A stretch of DNA of 64,000 nucleotides from the NCBI RefSeq assembly GCF_009903625.1, contig NZ_CP047569.1, forward strand, positions 2,768,501 through 2,832,500, given 5' to 3'. Under the pieces are notes generated by a model. It was not told where the DNA came from. It worked only from the letters and a program-made list of their open reading frames with translations, and did not search any database. Within the stretch, counting starts at the first letter, position 1. Every line of letters starts with the position of its first letter. Below are positions 52,158-60,738 of the stretch, one piece after another. A program made the position numbers and the translations under genes. The DNA comes from Microbulbifer sp. ALW1. Lineage in GTDB: Bacteria; Pseudomonadota; Gammaproteobacteria; Pseudomonadales; Cellvibrionaceae.

Positions 52158-55100
52158 ATGGCGATGGTTGAATCGGATCAGGAACTGGGTTTTGACCGGG
52201 AGTACTCCCTCAAGGCCGCATTTACCCGGGACTCGGGTCGTGTTTTTCTCACAGGTATCGATGCCCTGGTGCGCCTGCCGTTGATGCAGAAGCGTCTGGA
52301 TGAACAGGCTGGCCTGAATACCGCCGGCTTCATCTCCGGCTACCGGGGTTCCCCGTTGGGCGGTTACGACCAGACACTCTGGCGCCACAAGCAGCTGCTT
52401 GCCGAGCGCGATATCCACTTTGAGCCGGGCATCAACGAAGATTTGGGAGCCACCAATATCTGGGGCACCCAGCTGCTGGACCATTACCGCCAGCAGGCCA
52501 CCCGGGATGGCGTTTTTTCCATCTGGTACGGCAAGGGCCACGGGGTGGATCGCAGTGCCGATGTTTTCCGTCAGGCCAATATTCAGGGTACCTCCAAACT
52601 GGGTGGTGTCCTGGCGTTGTGTGGCGACGACCACACGGCCGAATCCTCCATGTTCTCCCACAATACCGACCAGATTTTCGAGTCGGTCATGATGCCGCTG
52701 CTGTTCCCGGCCACCATTGATGAATACCTGACCCTCGGCCTTGCAGGTATCGCACTGTCGCGTTTCTCTGGCCTCTGGGTGGGCTTTAAAACCATTACTG
52801 AAACGGTGGAATCCGGTGCATCCATTCTGGTGCCGGAATTGCCGCAGTTCGTATTGCCGGAATCTTTCCCGATTCCGGCTCATGGCCTCAATTACGACCC
52901 GCACCTGAACTGGCCCGCCGAGCGTATGGAATATGAGCGCCGCATGCTGGAAGAGCGCCTGCCTGCCGCCAAGGCGTTCGCTTATGCCAACGGCCTAGAC
53001 AAGACCCTTGTGGCGGCACCGCAAAAACGTTTTGGCATCGTTACGGTCGGTAAGGCGCACGGCGATCTACTGGAAGCATTGAAGCTCCTGGACCTGAGTG
53101 AGCAGGATCTGCTGGATGCCGGTATCTCCATCCATAAAGTCGCCATGAGCTGGCCGCTGGAGCCCCGGGGCATGGGCGAATTCGCCCAGGGGATGGAGCG
53201 CATTCTGGTGGTGGAAGAAAAGCGCCCGCTGGTAGAAGACCAGATGAAGAACCTGTTCTACGGCTGGGCGGACAGTGCGCGCCCGAAAGTGGTGGGCAAG
53301 AAAGATCTCGACGGCAACGATTTGCTGCCGGCGATCTGGGGATTTGGCCCGGATCAGGTAGCCAAAGCCATCACCCGCTGGTTGGCGGACACCGAACTGG
53401 CCGCAAGGCTGATTCCGTTGGCGGAACAACTGGGTAGCAACACTCCGGAAAAGGCCACAGGCCTGCTGGCCCGCGAGCCCATCTTCTGTGCCGGCTGCCC
53501 CCACAACAGCTCCACCAAATTACCGGAGGGCAGCACCGGCAGCGCCGGGATCGGCTGCCACATCATGGCCCTGGGCAAAGGGCTGCGCACCGATACTTAC
53601 TCGCATATGGGCGGTGAGGGCGCGCACTGGGTGGGTTTGCACCGCTTCTCCAGCGATAAGCACATTTTCCAGAATATGGGCGATGGCACTTACAACCATT
53701 CTGGCCTGCTGGCGATCCGTCAGGCCGTCGCCAGCAAAATCAATATTACTTACAAGATACTGCTGAACGATGCTGTCGCCATGACCGGTGGCCAGCCCGC
53801 GGATGGCGAGGTCACAGTGCCATCGCTGTCCCGGCAGTTGCTGGCCGAAGGGGTAGGGCAGGTTTGCCTGGTTAGTGAGAACCCGGATCACTGGCGCAAT
53901 CACCGCGACCAGTTGCCCGCCGCCCTGCAGATTTTCCATCGGGATGAACTGGATGCAGTGCAGCGCACATTGCGCGATACCGCCGGGGTTACGGCGATTA
54001 TTTACGAGCAGGTGTGCGCGGCAGAGAAGCGCCGCCGACGCAAAAAAGGGCAGATGGTCGACCCGGCCAAGCGCCTGCTGATCAACCACCGGGTATGTGA
54101 GGGTTGTGGCGATTGCAGCGTGCAGTCCAGCTGTATTGCCGTTGAGCCACTGGAAACCGAATTTGGCCGCAAGCGCCAGGTAAACCAGTCCAGTTGCAAC
54201 AAAGACATGCGCTGTGCCGATGGCTTCTGCCCGAGCTTTGTGGCGATTGAAGGCGGTGAATTGAAAAAGCCGGAGTTGCAGACCCTGGCCGAAGCTATCG
54301 ATCAGGCGAGCCGGAATTTACCGGCCGCGCCCAAGCCCCAGCTGGAGCAGCCCCTGAATATTCTGGTGGCGGGTATCGGTGGCAGCGGGGTATTAACCGT
54401 GGCGGCACTCCTTGGCATGGCAGCGCACCTGGAAGAAAAAGGCAGCACCACGCTGTATTTCACCGGTCTTTCGCAGAAGAACGGTGCCGTAGTTGCCCAT
54501 GTGAAAGTGGGCAACCGTCCTCAGGATATTACCACTGCACGTATCCGCGATGGTTCCGCAGACCTGTTGCTGGGCTGCGACATGGTTACTGCCGCGGGAC
54601 AGCGCAATAAGTTTTCCAGCGGAAAAATGCAGGCACTGGTGAATACCGCAGAAGTGCCGGTCGCCGCTTTTGTACGCAACAACGAACTGGCATTCCCCGC
54701 GGATGCGACCGCAGAAAGCATCCAGTCGATCGCCGGGAATTACTTCGCATTTGATGCCAACCGCTACGCAGAATCACTTTTCGGCGATACCGTGGCGGCC
54801 AACCTGATGATGTTGGGCTATGCCTGTCAGCAGGGCCTGCTACCGGTGTCTCAAAGCGCACTGGAGCGCGCGGTGGAGTTGAATGGTGTGGCCGTGGAGA
54901 ACAACCTGCGCGCCTTCCGTGCCGGCCGCCTGCTGGCAGAAAACCCCGCAGCGATCGAACAGCTCACAACACCGGTACAGGTAGTGAATTTCATTACGCC
55001 AACCGAGAACACCGAGCAGCTGATTACCCGGTTGGCCAAGGAGCTGACGGAGTACCAGAGCGCGAGTTACGCTCGTCAGTTCACCACGGCGATTGCCGGG

Positions 55101-55679
55101 TTGCAGCAGGCAGAAAGCCGTCTGCCGGCGAATGATGGCAGTCTGGCCCGGACAGCGGCCACCAGCCTGTTCAAGGCGATGGCCTATAAAGACGAATACG
55201 AGGTGGCGCGCCTGTACAGCGGCGAGGCGTTCAAGCGTCAGTTACGGGATACCTTTAGCGGTGATTACAAAATCAAATTCCTGATGGCACCGCCGTTGAT
55301 CGCACGTCCGGATGCCAGCGGCAAAATCCGCAAGATTGCGCTGGGTCCCTGGATGGCGAAGCTGCTGCCGGTACTGGCGAAAGGCAAAGCGCTGCGCGGC
55401 ACCGTGTTGGATGTGTTTGGCTACACCGCAGAGCGCCGTGAAGAGCGGCGCTGGGCCCGTGAAGTAAAGGCGACTATTGATGCGGTGGCACAATCACTGA
55501 ATAGTGCCAATGTCGAGATGGCCGCAGAACTCCTTGCGTTACCACAGCAGGTGCGTGGGTACGGCCACGTGCGCGCGGAGAAAATGGCTGCGGTCAAGCC
55601 GCGCTGGGAGTTGCTCCGCCAGCATTTCGCGGGGGGCGGTGATCGTTTTTCCGGTGGTTTGCTTCCGGCGCGAGGCTAA
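52158..55679 (+). CDS. Fused indolepyruvate ferredoxin oxidoreductase
   Basis: A 1173-residue single-chain 2-oxoacid:ferredoxin oxidoreductase of the indolepyruvate type, fusing the alpha (TPP and core) and gamma/beta domains that archaea encode apart. The N terminus has the pyrimidine domain (ISGYRGSPLGGYDQ, GKGHGVDRSADVFRQAN); the TPP-binding region is near 450 with GIGCHIMALGKG and EVTVPSLS; the Fe-S segment CEGCGDCSVQSSC near residue 647 and CADGFCPSF follow; the gamma domain starts near 735 (ILVAGIGGSGVLT). It oxidatively decarboxylates aryl-2-oxoacids made by aromatic aminotransferases. ATG 52158 has GAGAAGGG upstream. Confidence 0.93.
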   Translation: MAMVESDQELGFDREYSLKAAFTRDSGRVFLTGIDALVRLPLMQKRLDEQAGLNTAGFISGYRGSPLGGYDQTLWRHKQLLAERDIHFEPGINEDLGATNIWGTQLLDHYRQQATRDGVFSIWYGKGHGVDRSADVFRQANIQGTSKLGGVLALCGDDHTAESSMFSHNTDQIFESVMMPLLFPATIDEYLTLGLAGIALSRFSGLWVGFKTITETVESGASILVPELPQFVLPESFPIPAHGLNYDPHLNWPAERMEYERRMLEERLPAAKAFAYANGLDKTLVAAPQKRFGIVTVGKAHGDLLEALKLLDLSEQDLLDAGISIHKVAMSWPLEPRGMGEFAQGMERILVVEEKRPLVEDQMKNLFYGWADSARPKVVGKKDLDGNDLLPAIWGFGPDQVAKAITRWLADTELAARLIPLAEQLGSNTPEKATGLLAREPIFCAGCPHNSSTKLPEGSTGSAGIGCHIMALGKGLRTDTYSHMGGEGAHWVGLHRFSSDKHIFQNMGDGTYNHSGLLAIRQAVASKINITYKILLNDAVAMTGGQPADGEVTVPSLSRQLLAEGVGQVCLVSENPDHWRNHRDQLPAALQIFHRDELDAVQRTLRDTAGVTAIIYEQVCAAEKRRRRKKGQMVDPAKRLLINHRVCEGCGDCSVQSSCIAVEPLETEFGRKRQVNQSSCNKDMRCADGFCPSFVAIEGGELKKPELQTLAEAIDQASRNLPAAPKPQLEQPLNILVAGIGGSGVLTVAALLGMAAHLEEKGSTTLYFTGLSQKNGAVVAHVKVGNRPQDITTARIRDGSADLLLGCDMVTAAGQRNKFSSGKMQALVNTAEVPVAAFVRNNELAFPADATAESIQSIAGNYFAFDANRYAESLFGDTVAANLMMLGYACQQGLLPVSQSALERAVELNGVAVENNLRAFRAGRLLAENPAAIEQLTTPVQVVNFITPTENTEQLITRLAKELTEYQSASYARQFTTAIAGLQQAESRLPANDGSLARTAATSLFKAMAYKDEYEVARLYSGEAFKRQLRDTFSGDYKIKFLMAPPLIARPDASGKIRKIALGPWMAKLLPVLAKGKALRGTVLDVFGYTAERREERRWAREVKATIDAVAQSLNSANVEMAAELLALPQQVRGYGHVRAEKMAAVKPRWELLRQHFAGGGDRFSGGLLPARG

Positions 55680-55689
55680 CCCGTAGAAG

Positions 55690-55729
55690 AACGCCCTGAT
55701 CGGTTGACTGATCAACCGGTCAGGGCGTT
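55690..55729. terminator. Long bidirectional hairpin between the oxidoreductase and chrR
   Basis: An 18-bp stem with one mismatch, AACGCCCTGATCGGTTGA against TCAACCGGTCAGGGCGTT, around a 4-nt loop, between two convergent genes. T-richness after it is modest on both strands, so it may act partly as an mRNA 3' end protector. Confidence 0.6.
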
Positions 55730-55757
55730 AACGATAAGAAGAAACGCGGTGCCGGGG

Positions 55758-56498
55758 CTACTGTGGTTTGATCGACAGGAAAGGGTTGACCAGTTTCCCG
55801 ATAAACCCTGTTAGCGCAACCGGTGCTTCTACTACTGACAGGCAAAGACATTCCTGGTCTTGGGTAGCGGTAGGGCGATGCACTTCCCCGGGCTCGCGAA
55901 CCAGAAAATCCCCTCGTGAATAAACACCATCCGCATCGGAAAAACTGCCGTAGAGCACCATGGTGATCTCTTTTCCTCGGTGGCCATGTTCTGCCACTTT
56001 GTTTCCGGGGGATATGCGGTGGAAGGATACCTGGTGCTGGGACTGACCCGTTTTCAGGTAGGCCTCCTTGAGCCCTTTGGAAAGACGGCGCCATTTCAGT
56101 GCTGGATTCCGCTTCACGAGTTTTGCCACAACTTTGGGCAGGTCACTGAAAAGTGGGTCACTGGAGCCAACGTGAGTTGGCTTGTACGCAGACGGGGCGG
56201 TGCTGCCATCCCGATTCGCGGTGCTCTCCCAATCCTTTCCCTCAGAGTCACACTCATCTGTGTGCTCATCAATTCGATGCATCAAGCGTGAAAACTCTTG
56301 ATCGCTGGCGGCGGGCGGTGTCTTTACCGGCACGCTGGTTGCTAGCAGGGAACCGCCAATACCATTCAGCAACTTCATCTGTGCCGAGCACTTGGGGCAG
56401 AGTTGCAGGTGTGCGGAAACTACCAGGCTGTGTGCCCAGTTCAGGCTGCCGCTGGCGTATTCCAGCAGCAAATTGTTGTCGGGGTGGTGATGAATCAT
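55758..56498 (-). CDS. chrR: ChrR family anti-sigma factor with cupin domain
   Basis: A 246-residue ChrR-type anti-sigma factor. The N-terminal zinc anti-sigma domain has H-x3-C-x2-C at residues 30-37 (HLQLCPKC) with an earlier His near the N terminus. The C-terminal cupin domain (about 140-235) carries EHGHRGKEITMVLYG and PGEVHRPTA, likely zinc ligands. In Rhodobacter sphaeroides ChrR holds sigma-E until singlet oxygen destroys the complex. It overlaps nothing but follows the sigma gene by 6 nt. The central linker (about 75-125) is longer than in R. sphaeroides. Confidence 0.93.
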   Translation of the reverse strand: MIHHHPDNNLLLEYASGSLNWAHSLVVSAHLQLCPKCSAQMKLLNGIGGSLLATSVPVKTPPAASDQEFSRLMHRIDEHTDECDSEGKDWESTANRDGSTAPSAYKPTHVGSSDPLFSDLPKVVAKLVKRNPALKWRRLSKGLKEAYLKTGQSQHQVSFHRISPGNKVAEHGHRGKEITMVLYGSFSDADGVYSRGDFLVREPGEVHRPTATQDQECLCLSVVEAPVALTGFIGKLVNPFLSIKPQ

Positions 56499-56504
56499 GG
56501 TGAC

Positions 56505-57134
56505 CTACCTGACAAGTGTGCTTTGTAATTTCTTCAGGGCCAGCCGCACCCGGGACTTGACTGTGCCCAGGGGGAGACCGAGCTCGGCAGAGATTTCACT
56601 GTGGGATTTTCCCTCCAGATACGCCTTTTCGATAACGTGACTCTGCTCCGCGGGAAGACTGCTTAATCCCTCGGTTACCGATGTCCTGTTGCGAGACTGT
56701 TGCAGGTAAACGAGGGGTTGGTTGTCCGCACTCTCATCCCAGATGTCCTCTACCTCGAGACTGTCGTCGGTATCCGGCTGGCGGCTTGCCCGGCGCAGGG
56801 CGTCAATCCGGCAATTACGCATTATGGTGAAGACCCAGGTGCTGGCTGCGGCCTTTTCAGGATCAAAGCTGGGCGCTTTGCGCCAAACGCGAAACATTAC
56901 TTCCTGAACCAGTTCATCGGCGGCCTCGGGGGCTGAACTCTGCCCGCCGCGGCTGAACTGGAAGCCTTTGATCAGCGGGGCGAAGTGCGCAAATAAGCGC
57001 TCGAAGGCTTGGCGGTCGCGATCGCGCCCCACTTTCAGCAGTAGGTTGCTCCACTCGTCGTCTCGTGTTTGCTGAGAGGGCTGCACCTTGTAAGTCCTAT
57101 ATGGCCTGCGTTTTCCGTTCGGTATATCTACCAT
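56505..57134 (-). CDS. rpoE: ECF sigma factor (RpoE/ECF11 type)
   Basis: A 209-residue ECF sigma factor of the ChrR-linked group. Region 2 (PEAADELVQEVMFRVWRKAPSFDPEKA, AASTWVFTIMRNCRIDALRR) and region 4 (EKAYLEGKSHSEISAELGLPLGTVKSRVRLALKKL) are complete. MVDIPNGK at 57134 is taken as start because a candidate promoter at 57175-57204 lies upstream; a start at 57191 would fall inside it. It is transcribed with chrR and is divergent from the lipid operon. Confidence 0.92.
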   Translation of the reverse strand: MVDIPNGKRRPYRTYKVQPSQQTRDDEWSNLLLKVGRDRDRQAFERLFAHFAPLIKGFQFSRGGQSSAPEAADELVQEVMFRVWRKAPSFDPEKAAASTWVFTIMRNCRIDALRRASRQPDTDDSLEVEDIWDESADNQPLVYLQQSRNRTSVTEGLSSLPAEQSHVIEKAYLEGKSHSEISAELGLPLGTVKSRVRLALKKLQSTLVR

Positions 57135-57174
57135 ATTCCACGCTAGATTAAACGGATTGTTCCTTGGTTGTGGG

Positions 57175-57204
57175 GTTCTACGCGACTCCATGGTGTTTGG
57201 ATCA
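57175..57204 (-). promoter_or_regulatory. Candidate ECF11 promoter for the sigma/chrR unit
   Basis: On the minus strand TGATCC is followed, after exactly 18 nt, by TAGAAC. This resembles the TGATCC-N18-TA promoter form known for ChrR-linked sigma-E, placed about 40 nt upstream of the start at 57134; autoregulation is the natural reading. Confidence 0.6.
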
Positions 57205-57267
57205 CCCGATGGGCGGCTTCCGTTAAACAGTGTGCGACTTGTCGGTCGATTTTCTGCGGGTGACTTT

Positions 57268-57297
57268 TAATCCATTTTTCACGTACCAGCGTAAGGG
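57268..57297 (+). promoter_or_regulatory. Candidate ECF11 promoter for the lipid operon
   Basis: On the plus strand TAATCC and TAAGGG are separated by exactly 18 nt, one base from the TGATCC of the divergent promoter, and 40 nt before the NTF2-like gene. The matched spacing on both strands supports sigma-dependent control. Confidence 0.55.
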
Positions 57298-57337
57298 GAG
57301 CTATACAGTGGCAATTGCAACCTGAGGGACGCTGCTT

Positions 57338-57817
57338 ATGGCTCAACTGATTGAGCGCCTGGAACATCTCTACTCGGACTTCATGCTGGCGGAACCCCAA
57401 GCCATCGCCAGCGTTTATGCGCCAGAAGTCCGATTCAAGGATCCTGTGCATGAGGTACATGGTCTGGCTGCGATGCAGGCCTATTTTGCGCAGGTCTCGC
57501 AGAACCTTGAGGAGTGTCGATTTCACTTCGATACGGTACTGATCGAGGATAACAAGGGCTGCCTTTGGTGGCATATGGTGTTCCGTCACCCGCGGTTGCG
57601 TGGTGGCAAGCAGCTTACTTTGCGGGGTAGTTCGCTTTTGCACATGGATTTGAAGACGGATCGCATCATCTTCCATGAAGACTGCTATGACCTGGGTGCC
57701 ATGATCTACGAACAGGTACCACTACTCGGTTCGGTGATCCGCCATATCAAACGCGGGCTGGCGAATACCGGCATTGACGGTGTCGAGAATGGCGTGCCGC
57801 ACGGGAGTGGGTCATGA
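57338..57817 (+). CDS. NTF2-like (SnoaL-like) protein, first gene of the lipid operon
   Basis: A 159-residue protein with a SnoaL/NTF2-like fold (YAPEVRFKDPVHEVHGLAAMQAYF, WWHMVFRHPRL). It heads the divergent operon and overlaps the SDR by 4 nt (ATGA). Such proteins bind small hydrophobic ligands; its role in this locus is unknown, but a counterpart is common in ChrR-linked clusters. GAGGGA lies upstream. Confidence 0.85.
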   Translation: MAQLIERLEHLYSDFMLAEPQAIASVYAPEVRFKDPVHEVHGLAAMQAYFAQVSQNLEECRFHFDTVLIEDNKGCLWWHMVFRHPRLRGGKQLTLRGSSLLHMDLKTDRIIFHEDCYDLGAMIYEQVPLLGSVIRHIKRGLANTGIDGVENGVPHGSGS

Positions 57818-58602
57818 GTCGTCTACAGCGCAGCGGTGACAAGAAAATTGTCTGGGTTACCGGTGCCAGTTCAGGAATCGGAAGAGCCCTGGTCAAACGA
57901 TTGGCCGCAGACGGCCACTATGTGATTGTCAGTAGCCGCAACCGAGAGGCCCTGCTCGATCTACAGTTGGGGCATGCCAAGTTGATCCGGGTACTGGACT
58001 GCGATGTAGGGTCTGATACGTCCATGGTGGAGGCACAACGGCGACTGGAGGAAATCACCGATGAACTCGATCTGGTGATTGCTTGCGCCGGGATTTGTGA
58101 GTACGACGACAACCTGTCACTGGACCTTACCAGTTATAGAAGGGTGTTTGACGCTAATTTCTTCGGCGTGGTCAATACACTGCGGGTTGCTAAACCGTTG
58201 CTCGCCAATAGCCGCCAGCCGGTGTTTGCCGCCGTTGGTAGCCTATCGTCGGTGGTCGGCTTCCCCCGCGCGGAAGCCTACGGGGCTTCAAAGGCTGCGC
58301 TGGAGTACTTTATCCAATCGGTGCGCGCCGATACCTCGAAGGTGTCTTTGCGACCCGTGTTAATCCGTCCTGGATTTATCGAGACCCCGCTGACGACCCA
58401 GAACGATTTCAAAATGCCGTTTCTCATGTCGGCAGATGCCGCGGCCGAGCGCATTCTGGTCGGGTTAGAGCGCAAGCAGTCAGTGATCGATTTTCCCCGC
58501 AGGCTGAGTTGGCCGCTACGGCTTCTCAATTTGCTCAGTCCCCTGTGGTATCGCCTCTGCGCGCCCCGCATAACAAGAATCAGAAAGTTGAGGAAAGCCT
58601 GA
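57814..58602 (+). CDS. SDR family oxidoreductase in the ChrR-linked operon
   Basis: A 262-residue short-chain dehydrogenase: TGASSGIG at about 16-23, ACAG in place of NNAG, catalytic Ser in VGSLSS and YGASK. The C-terminal tail is long and hydrophobic (LSWPLRLLNLLSPLWYRLC), perhaps membrane-associated. Coupled by 1-nt overlaps to both neighbours' reading (TGATG to the next gene). In R. sphaeroides the corresponding dehydrogenase belongs to the sigma-E regulon. Confidence 0.9.
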   Translation: MSRLQRSGDKKIVWVTGASSGIGRALVKRLAADGHYVIVSSRNREALLDLQLGHAKLIRVLDCDVGSDTSMVEAQRRLEEITDELDLVIACAGICEYDDNLSLDLTSYRRVFDANFFGVVNTLRVAKPLLANSRQPVFAAVGSLSSVVGFPRAEAYGASKAALEYFIQSVRADTSKVSLRPVLIRPGFIETPLTTQNDFKMPFLMSADAAAERILVGLERKQSVIDFPRRLSWPLRLLNLLSPLWYRLCAPRITRIRKLRKA

Positions 58603-59864
58603 TGCGTATCGCCATTATCGGTAGTGGTATTTCCGGTTTGACTGCCGCATATTTACTGCACAAAAAATACGACATTACACTGTTTGAGGCTGACAGCCGC
58701 CTGGGCGGGCATACCGCAACCGTCGACCTGATGGAGGCGGGGCAACCGCTCGCGGTCGATACCGGATTTATCGTATTCAACGACTGGACCTACCCAAATT
58801 TCATCAAATTGATGGACCGGCTGGGCGTAAAGTCCCAGCCCACCGATATGGGTTTCAGTGTTTCCAGTGGCGACGGTGGCTTTGAGTACGCAGGAAACAA
58901 CTTGAACTCCCTGTTTGCACAGCGAAGGAATCTTCTCGACGGCGGCCACTGGCGAATGTTGCGCGACATTGTGCGTTTTAACCGGGATGCGGTGGAAGAC
59001 TGGAAACGCGGTGAACTGGGCGAGTCCATGAGCCTTGGGGGTTATCTGGAAAGTAACGGTTACTCAGCGGAATTTGCCAATCGCTACCTGGTGCCTATGG
59101 GTTCGGCAATCTGGTCGGCGAGTATGTCGCAGATGTTGGATTTTTCGGTCGATTTTTTTATTCGCTTTTTCTACAACCACGGATTGCTGAATATTTTCAA
59201 TCGTCCCCAGTGGCGTGTAATCAAGGGCGGTTCTCGCAGTTATATTGAGCCCCTCGTGGAACCCTTCCGTGATCGAATTCGTTTGTCGACGCCGGTAAAA
59301 CAGGTCGATCGCCGGGAGCAGCAGGTAATCATTGCGTATCAGGATGCGACCGGGCGAATACAGGAAGAGGCGTTTGACCAAGTGATTTTTGGTTGTCACT
59401 CGGATCAGGCGCTGGCTTTGCTTGGCGATCCAGCACCGTCAGAGCGGGAAGTGCTCGGTGCCATTCCCTATGAGCAGAATTCTGTCGTGCTGCATACGGA
59501 TACCCGGTTGCTTCCGCAGCGGCAGGCTGCCTGGGCCAGCTGGAACTACCGCCTTCAGGGCGCGCAGGACCGGCTGCCGGTGTTGACTTATAACATGAAC
59601 ATTTTGCAGCGGCTGAAAACGCGAAAAACCTATTGCGTTACGCTCAATGCCGACGACGCCATCGATCCTGATAAAGTGATCGGTAAATTCGAATACGCCC
59701 ATCCACAGTTTTCAGCGCAGGGGAATCGGGCGCAGGCGCGTTGGTCAGAAATCAACGGGCATAACCGCACCTGGTATTGCGGTGCTTACTGGGCCAATGG
59801 ATTCCACGAAGATGGCGTTGTCAGCGCCATTCGGGTCGCCAAAGGTCTGGGAGTTGAATTCTAG
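58602..59864 (+). CDS. FAD-dependent NAD(P)-binding oxidoreductase (amine oxidase-like)
   Basis: A 420-residue flavoprotein with the FAD motif GSGISGLTAAYLL at residues 8-20 and E at the end of strand 2 (LFEADSRLGGHTATVD). The rest matches the flavin amine oxidase-like family adjacent to DUF1365 and CFA-type methyltransferases. ATG 58602 overlaps the SDR stop by 1 nt. In relatives this family acts on fatty acyl chains, possibly as the desaturase step for furan fatty acids; that is inference here. Confidence 0.9.
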   Translation: MRIAIIGSGISGLTAAYLLHKKYDITLFEADSRLGGHTATVDLMEAGQPLAVDTGFIVFNDWTYPNFIKLMDRLGVKSQPTDMGFSVSSGDGGFEYAGNNLNSLFAQRRNLLDGGHWRMLRDIVRFNRDAVEDWKRGELGESMSLGGYLESNGYSAEFANRYLVPMGSAIWSASMSQMLDFSVDFFIRFFYNHGLLNIFNRPQWRVIKGGSRSYIEPLVEPFRDRIRLSTPVKQVDRREQQVIIAYQDATGRIQEEAFDQVIFGCHSDQALALLGDPAPSEREVLGAIPYEQNSVVLHTDTRLLPQRQAAWASWNYRLQGAQDRLPVLTYNMNILQRLKTRKTYCVTLNADDAIDPDKVIGKFEYAHPQFSAQGNRAQARWSEINGHNRTWYCGAYWANGFHEDGVVSAIRVAKGLGVEF

Positions 59865-60610
59865 TGCGCAGCGGCCTATACACTGGCTGGATTCAGCACA
59901 GACGTTACCAACCGCGGGCACACAGCTTTCGTTACCGCGGATTTATGGTGTACGCCTTTCTCGATGAGCTGCCCGAAATACTGGCAAGCTCCCGCCTGTG
60001 GTCTGATCACCGGTTTGCTCCCGCGCGTTACCGCAGGCAGGACTTTTTTGGTGATCCGGCGATTCCGCTGGACGAAGCCGTTCGTAACCGGGTTGAGGAG
60101 GCAACAGGTGTCCGCCCCACCGGGCCAATCGCGTTTCTCGCGAACTGGCGCTATTTTGGCTACAACATGAACCCCATCAGTATCTATTACTGTTTTGACG
60201 ATACTGGCGAGCGTGTTCAGACACTGCTGGTGGATGTTCACAATACACCGTGGAATGAACGCCATGGTTATGTACTGCCGGTGTCTCCTAACGGACGCGT
60301 GCAAAAGGCGCTGTTTAAAAAAGAGCTGCATGTTTCGCCGTTTATGCCCTTGGATCAGTTCTACCAATGGCGCAGCACTACCCCGGGAGACCGGCTTACG
60401 GTGAGTATCCGCTCCATGGAGGCGGGGGACTGTGTATTTGATGCCTGCATGAGCCTGAAACGGGAAGAAATCAGTGCGCAGGCGCTGAGAAATAAACTGA
60501 TCCAGTTTCCACTGTTTACCGTAAAAATCATCAGCGCAATTTACTGGCAGGCGATGAAGCTCTTCATTAAACGGGTACCTGTGGTTACTCATCCAGACAA
60601 AGTTTCTTGA
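59864..60610 (+). CDS. DUF1365 family protein
   Basis: A 248-residue protein of the DUF1365 family, which always accompanies the flavoprotein and CFA-type methyltransferase. Starts at GTG 59864 overlapping the previous stop by 1 nt (TAGTG). Conserved segments include LANWRYFGYNMNPISIYYCFD and DVHNTPWNERHGYVLP. Likely a lipid-modifying accessory enzyme; no reaction is established. Confidence 0.9.
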   Translation: MRSGLYTGWIQHRRYQPRAHSFRYRGFMVYAFLDELPEILASSRLWSDHRFAPARYRRQDFFGDPAIPLDEAVRNRVEEATGVRPTGPIAFLANWRYFGYNMNPISIYYCFDDTGERVQTLLVDVHNTPWNERHGYVLPVSPNGRVQKALFKKELHVSPFMPLDQFYQWRSTTPGDRLTVSIRSMEAGDCVFDACMSLKREEISAQALRNKLIQFPLFTVKIISAIYWQAMKLFIKRVPVVTHPDKVS

Positions 60611-60738
60611 TAGATTGACGGTACGCTAGTGAAACATCAGTCACTCGCGAATGCGCGCAAAGATCGCAAAAATAGTACAACGTAAAGCATTGTTTTGAGC
60701 ACTACTTTGAGCACTACAGGAAGCGGAGATTGGCACCT

